A stretch of 64,000 bases of DNA, taken from positions 186,001 through 250,000 of the forward strand of contig NZ_JAUSTE010000004.1 in the NCBI RefSeq assembly GCF_030812675.1. The letters run 5' to 3'. Shown in pieces: positions 20,356-28,624 of this stretch (the stretch's first letter is position 1; each line of letters begins with the position of its first letter). The stretch is from Sinomonas atrocyanea (lineage in GTDB: Bacteria; Actinomycetota; Actinomycetes; Actinomycetales; Micrococcaceae). The notes below the pieces were generated by a model, which saw only the letters and a program-made list of their open reading frames with translations, was not told where the DNA came from and did no database searches. The position numbers were made by a program, and so were the translations under genes.

Positions 20356-21755
20356 GCCGCCGCCTTCCGCAGCACCGGGCCGAGGTCCTCGAGGGTGCCG
20401 ACTGTGAGGACGGCGAGGTCAGCGATGCTGGCCCGTCCGGGGGCGGCGCCGGCCTCGCAGCGCACCGCGAAGGTGCGGATGCCGGGCGGGATGGAGGCGG
20501 CCGCGGCGCGCAGCTGGGTCGGGGTGACGGCCGTGCCCACCACGAGGAACACGACCGAGGCGTTCGGCACGGTGTCCGCGGTGGAGCGGGCGGCGTCGAC
20601 GGCGGTGGGGCGCATCGGGGCGCCCTGCAGGCGCGTCAGGTCGTCGAGGTAGTGGCGCGGGCTCTCGGTGCGCAGGGGCCCGCGCTGGGTGAGGGCGCTC
20701 AGCTCGCGCTGCTCGGCGAGGGCCTGACGGCCGATCGAGCCCGCTACCGAGACGGCGAGCTCGAAGTCGTCCTCGGTGCCGTACTCGGCGAGGTTCGCGG
20801 ACAGGCACACCGCGAGGTGGGCCCGTCGCGTCTCCTCGAACTGGCGCACCATGAGGGTGCCCGTGCGGGCCGTGGTCTTCCAGTGGATGTGGCGCCGGTC
20901 GTCGCCGGGGATGTACTCGCGCAGCGCGTGGAAGGACACGTCCGAGGTGGCGAGCTCGTTGGTGGGCATTCCCTCGAGGTCACGGATGAAGCCGGCGGCC
21001 GAGGTCCCGAGCACGGCAGTGCGGGGATGCACATACAGGTCCTGCGGCTCGGTCCAGACGACCTGGCGGCGCAGGAGGCCGATCGGGTCGGCCCGGACCG
21101 AGCGGACCGGTCCCACCACGATCACGGCGCGCCGCTCGGTGGGGATCGTGAAGAGGTCCTCGTGCGGGACGCCGGGACGCATGCGCGGCAGGTGGAACAC
21201 GGCCGTGGCGGCGCCGACGGGCAGCTCGAGGAGCGACGGCGCCACGGGGCGCGGGGACGTGGTGACCACCTCGATGCCGCCCACGGCGCTTTCGCCCACG
21301 GCGACCCGGGTTCGCGCGAGGTCGAGGTCCACCGCGTAGGAGGAGCGGCCCAGCACGAACACGACCGAGAGGACGAAGAGGCTCGCGGCGAGCAGCGCCG
21401 CGGCGGTCGCCTCCTGCCATCCCCAGGCCGCGCCGGCGACGGCCAGCAGCACGGCGGCGAGCCCGACCGCCCAGCCGAGCGGGCTCACCACCGAGAGGGT
21501 CGGGTGCAGGCGCGCCCGGTACAGTGCGCCGGCGCGGACCAGCGTCGGCGCCGCGTACGAGCGCCCCAGGCCCGCCGCCTCCCGCCAGAGCGAGGCGGGG
21601 TGCAGGCGCGGCCGCGGCGAGGAATCGGGCTTCGGCGCGGCGCCGGCCGGACGGGTTCCGGGGGGTCCGCTGGTTCCGCTGCGTGCGGGCAGGCGACGGG
21701 CGACGGCGTCCCGCGCCGCCGCGAACGGGTTGCGGGTGGGCATCGCCGGGCTCAC
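20352..21755 (-). CDS. DUF58 domain-containing membrane protein
   Basis: 467 residues. Two transmembrane helices near 90-140 (GWAVGLAAVLLAVAGAAWG and AALLAASLFVLSVVFVLG) are followed by a beta-rich segment and the DUF58/vWA-like domain. The hallmark reads DVSFHALREYIPGDDRRHIHW, followed by TARTGTLMVRQFEE. Family members work with MoxR AAA+ ATPases, probably in assembly or maturation of envelope complexes. GTG at 21755 overlaps the moxR stop; an ATG four codons downstream (21743) is an alternative start. Downstream it overlaps the transglutaminase-fold gene (ATGA). Confidence 0.9.
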   Translation of the reverse strand: MSPAMPTRNPFAAARDAVARRLPARSGTSGPPGTRPAGAAPKPDSSPRPRLHPASLWREAAGLGRSYAAPTLVRAGALYRARLHPTLSVVSPLGWAVGLAAVLLAVAGAAWGWQEATAAALLAASLFVLSVVFVLGRSSYAVDLDLARTRVAVGESAVGGIEVVTTSPRPVAPSLLELPVGAATAVFHLPRMRPGVPHEDLFTIPTERRAVIVVGPVRSVRADPIGLLRRQVVWTEPQDLYVHPRTAVLGTSAAGFIRDLEGMPTNELATSDVSFHALREYIPGDDRRHIHWKTTARTGTLMVRQFEETRRAHLAVCLSANLAEYGTEDDFELAVSVAGSIGRQALAEQRELSALTQRGPLRTESPRHYLDDLTRLQGAPMRPTAVDAARSTADTVPNASVVFLVVGTAVTPTQLRAAAASIPPGIRTFAVRCEAGAAPGRASIADLAVLTVGTLEDLGPVLRKAAA

Positions 21756-22723
21756 ACGCCGGCGCGGGACTGCGGAGCGGCGACCTCACCCAGGACGCGG
21801 TCGAGGACCCGGTCGGCGGTGACCCCCGCGAACTCGGCCTCGGGATCCATGACGAACCGGTGGGTCCAGACGACCGCCGCGAGCTCCTTGACGTCATCCG
21901 GGAGGACGAAGTTGCGCCCCTGCGCCGCGGCCCAGACCTTGGCGGCCCGGACCATCGCGATCGCGCCGCGCACGCTCACGCCCAGACGGGTCTCCGGGGC
22001 GTTGCGCGTCGCCTCGCACAGCCGCGAGATGTACTCGAGCACGGCGGGGTCCACGTGGTTCTGCGCCACGAGCTCGGCCATCTCGGCGACCGCGTTCGTG
22101 GTGATGATCGGGGAGAGCTCGCGCGAGCGGTCCTTCACGGACGCGCCGCCGAGGAGCCGCACGGTCGAGGCGTGGTCGGGGTAGCCGATCGAGGTCTTGA
22201 TGAGGAACCGGTCGAGCTGGGCCTCGGGGAGCCGGTAGGTGCCTGCCTGCTCTATCGGGTTCTGGGTGGCCATCACCATGAAGGGCCGCCCCGCCTCGTA
22301 GGTCACGCCGTCCACGGTCACCCGGGACTCCTCCATGACCTCCAGCAGCGCCGACTGGGTCTTGGGCGAGGCCCGGTTGATCTCGTCGGCGAGGACGATG
22401 TTGGCGAAGATCGGGCCCTTGTGGAACTCGAACTGCTGCGTCTTCTGGTCGTAGATCGTCACGCCGGTGACGTCGGAGGGCAGCAGGTCAGGGGTGAACT
22501 GGATGCGCGAATTGGTGCCCTGCACCGTGGCGGCCAGCGCCCGCGCGAGCGAGGTCTTGCCCGTCCCGGGGGCGTCCTCGAGGAGGATGTGGCCCTCGGC
22601 GAGCATCGCGGTGAGCGCGAGCCGGACCACATGGTCCTTGCCGAGTACCGCCTGGCCCACGTTGCCCGCGAGCCGCTCGAAGGTCTCGGCGAACCATGTG
22701 GCCTGTTCTGTCGTCAGCGTCAT
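21752..22723 (-). CDS. moxR: MoxR family AAA+ ATPase
   Basis: 323-residue AAA+ chaperone-like ATPase. Walker A GAPGTGKTS-like sequence (EDAPGTGKTSLARAL), Walker B IVLADEINRASPKTQSALLEVMEE, sensor 1 VMATQNPIEQAGTYRLPEAQ and the C-terminal lid are all present. The ATG at 22723 is chosen because GGGGGAG lies just upstream; an in-frame earlier start at 22756 would add 11 residues and lacks a ribosome-binding site. It is the first gene of the seven-gene overlapping operon down to the kinase. Partner of the DUF58 protein; substrate unknown. Confidence 0.94.
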   Translation of the reverse strand: MTLTTEQATWFAETFERLAGNVGQAVLGKDHVVRLALTAMLAEGHILLEDAPGTGKTSLARALAATVQGTNSRIQFTPDLLPSDVTGVTIYDQKTQQFEFHKGPIFANIVLADEINRASPKTQSALLEVMEESRVTVDGVTYEAGRPFMVMATQNPIEQAGTYRLPEAQLDRFLIKTSIGYPDHASTVRLLGGASVKDRSRELSPIITTNAVAEMAELVAQNHVDPAVLEYISRLCEATRNAPETRLGVSVRGAIAMVRAAKVWAAAQGRNFVLPDDVKELAAVVWTHRFVMDPEAEFAGVTADRVLDRVLGEVAAPQSRAGV

Positions 22724-22793
22724 CCGCTCCCCCTGGAATGTGTGTGCTCTCTCCACCGGCCCGGGCCCCGAGCCCCGGCGATGTCCCCGGCAC

Positions 22794-22838
22794 AGCCTAG
22801 TGCCTCGCCGTCCGGGCCCGCGATGGGGAGGACTCCCC
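22794..22838 (-). promoter_or_regulatory. moxR operon promoter with a GGGGA-N4-TCCCC palindrome
   Basis: Minus-strand -10-like box TAGGCT at 22799-22794, about 70 bases before the moxR start. The palindrome GGGGA-GGAC-TCCCC (plus-strand reading, 22825-22838), preceded by CGAT, ends 25 bases upstream of the box. It matches the motif and spacing at the WXG100 promoter (6525-6538). Inferred shared activator site for the two ends of the secretion cluster. Confidence 0.5.
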
Positions 22839-22873
22839 CGGCGTCCGGACGCGTGCCGCGGGCGCGCGGCCGG

Positions 22874-24121
22874 TCAGTCGAGGACGATGCCGGGCCCGGT
22901 GCCGTGGCGCAGGGACACCGGATGGATCTCGCCGAAGCCGCGGACCATCTCGGGCTCTCGGTGCTCGAGGACGAACCGCTCGTCGCCCGTGAGGGCCTTC
23001 GCGGTGACGTCGTCCACGAGGACCTGGCCCGGCTCGGCGATCGCGGTGAGGCGGGCGGCGAGATTCACGGTCGGGCCGTAGATGTCCCCGAGCCGGCTCA
23101 GCACGCGCCCCCAGACCATGGCGACGCGGCACTGCGGGAGGATCTCGTCCTCGGCGAACTCCTTGGACAGGGCCAGCGCGATCTGGGCCCCGGCCGCCGG
23201 CGTCTCGGCGATGTAGAGGACCTCGTCCCCGATCGTCTTGACGAGGCGGCCGCCGCCCACGGCGATGATCTCGGAGCAGCGGTTCTCGAACCGCTGGACC
23301 AGCTGCGCGAGGGTGCGCTCATTCATCCGGCGCGAGAGCGACGTGTAGGAGACGAGGTCGGCGAAGCCGACGGCGCGCGCCAACGGCAGCGGGGCGTCGT
23401 CCTCCGTGCCGTCGCGCCCCTCCTCGCTCGAGTCGAGCCCCGCCTGGGCCCGGACCACGAGGCGCTGGACGCCCGCGGCGAGCTGGCGGTGCCACGAGTA
23501 GACGAGCACCTCCTCGAGCGGGCCGACCAGGTCCGGCAGCCGCTCGAGGAGGGCCACACGCGCCTCCGAGTCGCTCATCCCCTGGCTCGAGATCATGTCC
23601 TCCACGAGGGCCTCGACCTGCCACACGACCATGCGGTCGGTCATCTGTCCGATCGCCCGGGCCACCGAGATCGCGGCCTCCTCGGTGAGCTTGCCCTCGC
23701 GGACCAGGCGCGGCATGACCTTGAGCGGCTCGAGCTCGGCCTGCGTGAAGGCGAGGTCGTCGTCCGTGAAGTTCGGCATGCCCAAGGCCCGCCAGAGCTT
23801 GCGGGCCGAGTACAGGGAGACCCCGGCCGCGGCCGCCACCTCGCGGCGCTTGAGTGTGCGCTCGCCGCCGAGCAGGAGGACCTCGATGTCCTTGGACGTC
23901 ATCCGCCGGGCCTGCCGGGGGCCCTGGCCGGGAGCCCCGGCGCCGGGGTCCCCGGCTGCGGGACGCCCGGCCGGGCCCTCCTCGTCCAGGGGCTCGTCCT
24001 CGACGGGCAGGCCCTCCTCGTCCAGCGGCTCCAGGAAGGCATCGTCGAGGGAAGAGGCCTCGAGGGCGGCACCCCGCTCCTCGGAGTCCTCCCGGGGCAC
24101 CCCGCCGTTCGGCTCGTCCAT
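22874..24121 (-). CDS. Class III adenylate/guanylate cyclase with N-terminal regulatory domain
   Basis: 415 residues producing a cyclic nucleotide, most likely cAMP. About 75 residues of acidic disordered N terminus precede a helical regulatory region (SLYSARKLWRALGMPNFTDD...) resembling that of mycobacterial Rv1264-type cyclases. The catalytic domain spans about 235-395 with VGFADLVSYT (first metal Asp), TIGDEVLY (second metal Asp) and GDIYGPTVNLAARL (Asn/Arg transition-state pair). No transmembrane helix. The ATG at 24121 has GGGAGGA just upstream and overlaps the PH-domain gene stop (ATGA), so the first gene may be birA or the PH gene. Confidence 0.9.
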   Translation of the reverse strand: MDEPNGGVPREDSEERGAALEASSLDDAFLEPLDEEGLPVEDEPLDEEGPAGRPAAGDPGAGAPGQGPRQARRMTSKDIEVLLLGGERTLKRREVAAAAGVSLYSARKLWRALGMPNFTDDDLAFTQAELEPLKVMPRLVREGKLTEEAAISVARAIGQMTDRMVVWQVEALVEDMISSQGMSDSEARVALLERLPDLVGPLEEVLVYSWHRQLAAGVQRLVVRAQAGLDSSEEGRDGTEDDAPLPLARAVGFADLVSYTSLSRRMNERTLAQLVQRFENRCSEIIAVGGGRLVKTIGDEVLYIAETPAAGAQIALALSKEFAEDEILPQCRVAMVWGRVLSRLGDIYGPTVNLAARLTAIAEPGQVLVDDVTAKALTGDERFVLEHREPEMVRGFGEIHPVSLRHGTGPGIVLD

Positions 24122-24711
24122 CAGTCCTCCCTCAGTTCCCACGGAAGCGACGCATCGCTGAAGTCAGTGATCTCGTCGCCAGGATCCGGCTGACGCTCCT
24201 GGAGCGGGAGCTCCTCGATGGCGTCGAGGATGAACTGGCTGAAACGGCGCACTTCCGGCACGTCGGTCAGCGTGAGCTGCGCCGACTGGCCCGAGGTCAA
24301 GGTTATCGTCCCGGACCTGAGCATCCCCTGCATGAACCCCTGACTCACGTGGACATCGCGCACGAGCGAGAGCGGCATTCCGCGGTCGCTGCGGGTGAGG
24401 CCGCGCTCGCGGCGGAGCACGCGGCGGCTCGTGAGCACGTAGCTGACGGAGCGCCACGCGAGCAGCTCGCGCAGGCAGTACCCGACGAGGACCCAGACCG
24501 CGGCCGCGGCGGGGACGAGCGGCGACCAGGAGTAGGTCCCGGCGGGGAGCCAGGGGACGATCGCCTCGAGGCGGCCGCGCGAGAGCCAGCCGGCGGCGAA
24601 GGCGGCCGCCCCGCTGACGAGGATGAGGACGAGGGCGGGCAGCACGAGCATGCGGCCCTGGCGCCGCGTCCTGACGATGAGCTGCTCCCCCGGGTCGAGG
24701 AGCCTACGCAT
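24121..24711 (-). CDS. Bacterial PH-domain membrane protein
   Basis: 196 residues. Two transmembrane helices (LVLPALVLILVSGAAAFAAG and VPAAAAVWVLVGYCLREL) precede a bPH2-type domain with the typical SYVLTSRRVLRRERGLTR segment and VRDVHVSQGFMQGMLRSGTI. Function unknown; family members often occur in pairs and affect envelope stress or lipid-related processes. The ATG at 24711 overlaps the last bases of birA (ATGCGTAG), so it is coupled to birA, and it overlaps the cyclase start downstream. Confidence 0.82.
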   Translation of the reverse strand: MRRLLDPGEQLIVRTRRQGRMLVLPALVLILVSGAAAFAAGWLSRGRLEAIVPWLPAGTYSWSPLVPAAAAVWVLVGYCLRELLAWRSVSYVLTSRRVLRRERGLTRSDRGMPLSLVRDVHVSQGFMQGMLRSGTITLTSGQSAQLTLTDVPEVRRFSQFILDAIEELPLQERQPDPGDEITDFSDASLPWELRED

Positions 24712-25594
24712 AGCCGCCGTCGGCCGGGCGGAGGTGGACCACGTCGCCCGCCGCGACCGAGTGGCGGGTACCGTCCTCTTCGACCACACGCAGGGCGCCG
24801 TGCGCGTCGAGGCCCGTCGCGCGGCCCACGAGGGTCTGCCCCCCGGGCAGCTCGACGCGGACGCGCTTGCCGAGGGTGATGGTGGCGTCCTCGACCTGGC
24901 CCCAGAGCCCGCGGCCGGCCGCGAGGGGCGCGTCGGGGTCGCCGTCGACCGCGCAGAACTGCCGGTATCGGCGGGCGAACGCGGTCAGGTAGGCGGCGAG
25001 GATGCCCTCCCGGCGGTGTTCGCGCCCGGTGGCGATGGCCAGGCTCGTCGCGGTCGGGACCGGAAGCTCGCCCTCCGCCTGCCCGACGTTGATGCCGGTG
25101 CCGAGCACGACGGCGGGTGGGGCGCCGTGCGCTCCCGGGGCGAGCTGGGCGAGGATTCCGGAGATCTTGAGCCCGTCCACCACAACATCGTTGGGCCATT
25201 TGACGCTCGCCTCGACCCCTGCCGTCTCGGCGAGGGCCTCGCGGAGCGCGAGCGCGGCGAGCGGGGAGAACCACGAGTAGCTCTGCGTGGGCAGCGGCCG
25301 GCCCGCGGCGTTGTGGGGGCGCAGCACCACCGACACGGCCACGGCGACCCCGACGGGGGACTCCCAGTGCCGGTGGAGGCGTCCCCGGCCCGCGGTCTGG
25401 TGGTCCGCGACGAGGACGGAAAGGTCTCCCCATCCGTCGGGGTCCGCCTCCGCACGGCGCAGGAGTTCGGCGTTGGTCGAGTCGATCTCGCCCACGACCT
25501 CGAGCCGGGACAGCCCGGCCGCGCGCGCGAGCCCGGGACCCAGGAGCGTTGCGTCGAGGGGTCCGCGGGACTCTGGCTGCGCGTGGTCGTCCAT
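24704..25594 (-). CDS. birA: Biotin--[acetyl-CoA-carboxylase] ligase
   Basis: 296-residue biotin protein ligase that attaches biotin to the carrier-domain lysine of acyl-CoA carboxylase AccA (in this window, Lys560 of the 36253-38040 gene). EIDSTNAELLRR, the biotinyl-AMP loop HQTAGRGRLHRHW, SVKWPNDVVVDGLKISGIL and GTGINVGQ are all present. There is no N-terminal helix-turn-helix, so it is a monofunctional ligase, not a repressor. The ATG at 25594 has a TAGGAT box (25606-25601) exactly 6 bases upstream, pointing to a leaderless mRNA. Head of the birA-PH-cyclase operon. Confidence 0.95.
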   Translation of the reverse strand: MDDHAQPESRGPLDATLLGPGLARAAGLSRLEVVGEIDSTNAELLRRAEADPDGWGDLSVLVADHQTAGRGRLHRHWESPVGVAVAVSVVLRPHNAAGRPLPTQSYSWFSPLAALALREALAETAGVEASVKWPNDVVVDGLKISGILAQLAPGAHGAPPAVVLGTGINVGQAEGELPVPTATSLAIATGREHRREGILAAYLTAFARRYRQFCAVDGDPDAPLAAGRGLWGQVEDATITLGKRVRVELPGGQTLVGRATGLDAHGALRVVEEDGTRHSVAAGDVVHLRPADGGYA

Positions 25595-25633
25595 GCCTGA
25601 ATCCTATCGAGGGGCGCCGGGGCGCCCCGGATC

Positions 25634-26494
25634 TCAGAGGAAGATGTCCTTCACGAGGCGGTCCTCGGGGGCGCCGAGGCTGTAGGGGGCCAAGTCGGTC
25701 ACCCCGGCGGCGGCGAGGGCCTCCTCGTCGGTGAAGAACCCGCCGGTGGTGGTGCGGGGGTCGCTCGTGAGCAGCACGTGCGCGGCGTCGGCCACGATCT
25801 CCGGACGGCGTCCGGCGGTGGCGAGGGCGTCCCCGCCGGGCATGTTGCGGATCGCGGCCGTGTCGATGAGGGTGGCCGGCCAGAGGGAGTTGACGCCGAT
25901 CCCGGCGGGACGGAGCTCCTCCGCGAGGCCGAGGGTCGTCAGGCTCATGCCGTACTTGGCCATCGTGTAGGCCAGGTGCCGGCCGGCCCATGCCGGGTCG
26001 AGGTTGATGGGCGGCGACAGGGTGAGGATGTGGGCGTCGGCGCCGGAGGCCGCCGAGGCACGCAGCGCGGGCAGGGCGAGCTTGGAGAGCAGGAACGTGC
26101 CGCGGACGTTGATGTCCGCCATGAGGTCGTAGCGCTTCATGTCCACCGCGTCGGTCGTGGAGAGGTCGATCGCGGAGGCGTTGTTGACCACCGCGTCGAT
26201 CCCGCCGAACCGCTCGCGGGTCGCGTCGACGGCCCGCGCCACGTCCTCGTCGCTGCGGACGTCCCCGACGATCGCGAGGGCCGATCCGCCCGCCGCCTCG
26301 ATCTCCTCCGCGGCCGTGTACACGGTGCCCGCCAGCTTGGCGTGCGGCTCGGCGGTCTTGGCCAGGAGGGCCACGTTGGCCCCGTCCGCCGCGGCCCGCT
26401 TCGCGATGGCCAGCCCGATGCCGCGGCTGCCGCCGCTCATGAGGATGGTGCGGCCCGCCAGCGAGCTGGCGGCGCCCGGTGTGATGCTCGTCAT
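25634..26494 (-). CDS. Short-chain dehydrogenase/reductase
   Basis: 286-residue NAD(P)-dependent oxidoreductase. Nucleotide-binding SGGSRGIGLAIAKRAA, NNASAIDL, and the YTMAKYGM catalytic Tyr-xxx-Lys are present. The sequence style (long N-terminal loop, TLSPPINLDPAW, FTDEEALAAAG near the end) resembles the citronellol/terpene-type SDRs, but the substrate is unproven. The ATG at 26494 sits 6 bases after a TACACT box, and a 28-bp perfect palindrome covers the -35 area, so it is probably repressor-controlled and leaderless. Alternative upstream TTG starts lie inside the palindrome and are unlikely. Confidence 0.85.
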   Translation of the reverse strand: MTSITPGAASSLAGRTILMSGGSRGIGLAIAKRAAADGANVALLAKTAEPHAKLAGTVYTAAEEIEAAGGSALAIVGDVRSDEDVARAVDATRERFGGIDAVVNNASAIDLSTTDAVDMKRYDLMADINVRGTFLLSKLALPALRASAASGADAHILTLSPPINLDPAWAGRHLAYTMAKYGMSLTTLGLAEELRPAGIGVNSLWPATLIDTAAIRNMPGGDALATAGRRPEIVADAAHVLLTSDPRTTTGGFFTDEEALAAAGVTDLAPYSLGAPEDRLVKDIFL

Positions 26495-26500
26495 GGTCCC

Positions 26501-26537
26501 AGTGTACGGGATCTTGTTACTGGCCAGTAACAAGATC
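26501..26537 (-). promoter_or_regulatory. SDR promoter with a 28-bp perfect palindromic operator
   Basis: A perfect palindrome covers 26510-26537; its centre reads TTACTGGCCAGTAA and the arms extend through AACAAGATC. On the minus strand the TTACTG portion can serve as the -35 element, followed 18 bases later by TACACT (26506-26501) and 6 bases later by the ATG. A repressor bound here would block polymerase. The shape is typical of TetR-family operators; no matching regulator gene is adjacent. Confidence 0.7.
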
Positions 26538-26576
26538 TTCGCGCCGGGCGGGACCCACGCCGGCCGGCGCGTCGAA

Positions 26577-26595
26577 TTTGTAGGGTTCCTACACA
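26577..26595 (+). promoter_or_regulatory. accD upstream palindrome (TTTGTAGG-N3-CCTACACA)
   Basis: TGTAGG (26579-26584) and CCTACA (26588-26593) form an inverted repeat with 3-base spacer GTT, extended imperfectly on both sides. It lies about 105 bases before the accD start. The same operator, perfect over 8-bp arms, lies at 36143-36161 upstream of accA. A TAGACT box at 26617-26622 may be the -10 element. Inferred shared operator for the acyl-CoA carboxylase genes. Confidence 0.6.
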
Positions 26596-26699
26596 GGCCT
26601 CGCCTCAGGGCCTCATTAGACTGAGGGGACGTCTCCGCCCTTTGTGCGGACCCTACAGAGCCACCGTGCGTGCGCTACGGACCGAGAGCTGGAGTGAGT

Positions 26700-28283
26700 G
26701 TGACCCACGACCTGACCACCACCGCAGGCAAGATCGCGGACTTCCGCGACCGGCGGGCGGCCTCGCTCGCACCCTCGGGCCAGGAGGCGATCGAGAAGCA
26801 GCATGCGCGCGGGAAGAACACGGCACGCGAGCGCATCGACATGCTGCTCGACCCGGAGAGCTTCGTCGAGTTCGACACCCTCCGGGTGCACCGTTCCACC
26901 GCGTTCGGGATGGAGAAGAAGACTCCGCTCGGCGACGGCGTCGTTTCCGGGTACGGCACGGTCGACGGGCGGCTCGTGGCGGTCTACAGCCAGGACTTCT
27001 CGGTCTACGGCGGATCGCTGAGCCAGGTCAACGGCGAGAAGATCGTCAAGGTCCAGGAGTTCGCCCTCCGCAACGGCTGCCCCGTGGTGGGCATCAACGA
27101 CGGCGGCGGCGCGCGCATCCAGGAGGGCGTGGCCTCCCTGGCCATGTTCGCGGACATCTTCCGGAACAACGTGGCCGCCTCGGGCGTGGTCCCGCAGATC
27201 TCGCTCATCATGGGCCCGTGCGCGGGCGGCGCGGCGTACTCCCCGGCGCTCACGGACTACGTGGTGATGGTGGACAAGACGAGCCACATGTTCATCACCG
27301 GCCCCGACGTCATCAAGACCGTCACAGGCGAGGAAGTGGACATGGAGACGCTCGGCGGCGCCCGCCAGCACAACGCCACGACCGGCACCGCGACCTACCT
27401 CGCCTCCGACGAGGCCGACGCGATCGACTTCGTCCGCGAGCTCCTCGACGTGCTGCCCTCGAACAACCTCGTCGAGGCCCCCGTCCTCGACTCCGAGCAG
27501 GAGCTCGAGCAGACGGACGAGGACCTCGCCCTCGATGCGCTCGTCCCGGACTCGCCGACGCAGGGCTACGACATGCGCGCTGTGATCGAGGGGATCCTCG
27601 ACGACGGCAACTTCCTCGAGATGCAGGCGCTCTACGCGCCGAACGTCATCATCGGCTACGGCCGCATGGAAGGCCACACGGTCGGGATCGTCGCGAACCA
27701 GCCCATCCAGTTCGCCGGCACGCTGGACATCGCGGCCTCCGAGAAGGCCGCCCGGTTCGTGCGCCACTGCGACGCCTTCAACATCCCGATCATCACCCTC
27801 GTGGACGTCCCGGGCTTCCTCCCCGGCAAGGACCAGGAGTTCCAGGGGATCATCCGCCGCGGCGCGAAGCTGCTCTATGCGTACGCCGAGGCGACCGTGC
27901 CGAAGCTGACCGTGATCTGCCGCAAGGCCTACGGCGGCGCCTACATCGTCATGGGCTCCAAGAAGCTCGGGGCGGACCTGAACCTCGCGTGGCCCACCGC
28001 GCAGATCGGCGTCATGGGCGCCCAGGGCGCGGTCAACATCCTGTACCGCCGCGAGCTCGCCGCCGTCTCGGCGGAGGGCGGGGATGTGGAGGCCAAGCGC
28101 GCCGAGCTCATCCAGCACTATGAGGAGGAGCTCCTCAACCCGTACCAGGCGGCCGAGCTCGGGTACATCGACGCGGTCATCGCCCCGTCGGAGACCCGCG
28201 TGCAGCTCCTGCGCGGCCTGCGCGCCCTCCGCGACAAGCACGCGTCGATGCCCGCCAAGAAGCACGGGAACATCCCCCTGTGA
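26700..28283 (+). CDS. accD: Acyl-CoA carboxylase beta subunit (carboxyltransferase)
   Basis: 527-residue carboxyltransferase that moves CO2 from biotin-AccA to acetyl- or propionyl-CoA for fatty acid or branched-acid synthesis. Crotonase-type halves are both present: [21 protein letters not shown] with [11 protein letters not shown] in the N half, and [20 protein letters not shown]-like segments and [14 protein letters not shown] plus [10 protein letters not shown]-like [17 protein letters not shown] in the C half. The GTG at 26700 is chosen for its GGAG five bases upstream; an earlier in-frame ATG at 26670 lacks one. Ends in a 4-base overlap with accE. Paired with accA through a shared upstream palindrome. 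Confidence 0.95.
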   Translation: MTHDLTTTAGKIADFRDRRAASLAPSGQEAIEKQHARGKNTARERIDMLLDPESFVEFDTLRVHRSTAFGMEKKTPLGDGVVSGYGTVDGRLVAVYSQDFSVYGGSLSQVNGEKIVKVQEFALRNGCPVVGINDGGGARIQEGVASLAMFADIFRNNVAASGVVPQISLIMGPCAGGAAYSPALTDYVVMVDKTSHMFITGPDVIKTVTGEEVDMETLGGARQHNATTGTATYLASDEADAIDFVRELLDVLPSNNLVEAPVLDSEQELEQTDEDLALDALVPDSPTQGYDMRAVIEGILDDGNFLEMQALYAPNVIIGYGRMEGHTVGIVANQPIQFAGTLDIAASEKAARFVRHCDAFNIPIITLVDVPGFLPGKDQEFQGIIRRGAKLLYAYAEATVPKLTVICRKAYGGAYIVMGSKKLGADLNLAWPTAQIGVMGAQGAVNILYRRELAAVSAEGGDVEAKRAELIQHYEEELLNPYQAAELGYIDAVIAPSETRVQLLRGLRALRDKHASMPAKKHGNIPL

Positions 28284-28534
28284 GCGCGCTCCCGCAGACG
28301 CCCCAGACGCACGACGGCGGGGACTCGCCCGCCGTCGTCGCCGCGCCGGTTCTCTTCTCGGTCACCCGCGGGGACCCGACGCCCGAGGAGATCGCGGCGC
28401 TCACGGCCGTGCTCGCCACGCTCGGCGGCCCCGCCCCCGAGGCCGCACCGGCGGCGCCGACGCGCCGCGAGCGGATCCGCCGGGCGACGCTGCGACCGCG
28501 GCACATGATCGCCCAGCGCCGCGGCCGCGCCTGA
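28280..28534 (+). CDS. accE: Acyl-CoA carboxylase epsilon subunit
   Basis: 84-residue small protein characteristic of actinobacterial acyl-CoA carboxylases, where it bridges the alpha and beta subunits. The central [26 protein letters not shown] is the family hallmark; the C terminus is Arg-rich. GTG start overlaps the accD stop by 4 bases (GTGA). No other function is likely at this position. Confidence 0.92.
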   Translation: MSALPQTPQTHDGGDSPAVVAAPVLFSVTRGDPTPEEIAALTAVLATLGGPAPEAAPAAPTRRERIRRATLRPRHMIAQRRGRA

Positions 28535-28624
28535 CGCCCCCGGACCCGGGCCGCGGCCCTCGGACCCGCGAGATATGTGCACGGGTTCTTTCACGTGTCG
28601 GTGCGCCGCGCTAGGCTCGTGGGC

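Noticed and set aside
24704-25594. BirA as the repressor acting at the accA/accD palindromes
   Set aside because: The protein has no N-terminal helix-turn-helix domain, so DNA binding is not expected.
26639-26660. Second TTTGTAGG-like site close to accD (TTTGTGCGGACCCTACAGAG)
   Set aside because: The left arm has several mismatches, so symmetry is weak. It may be a degenerate half-site but cannot be supported.
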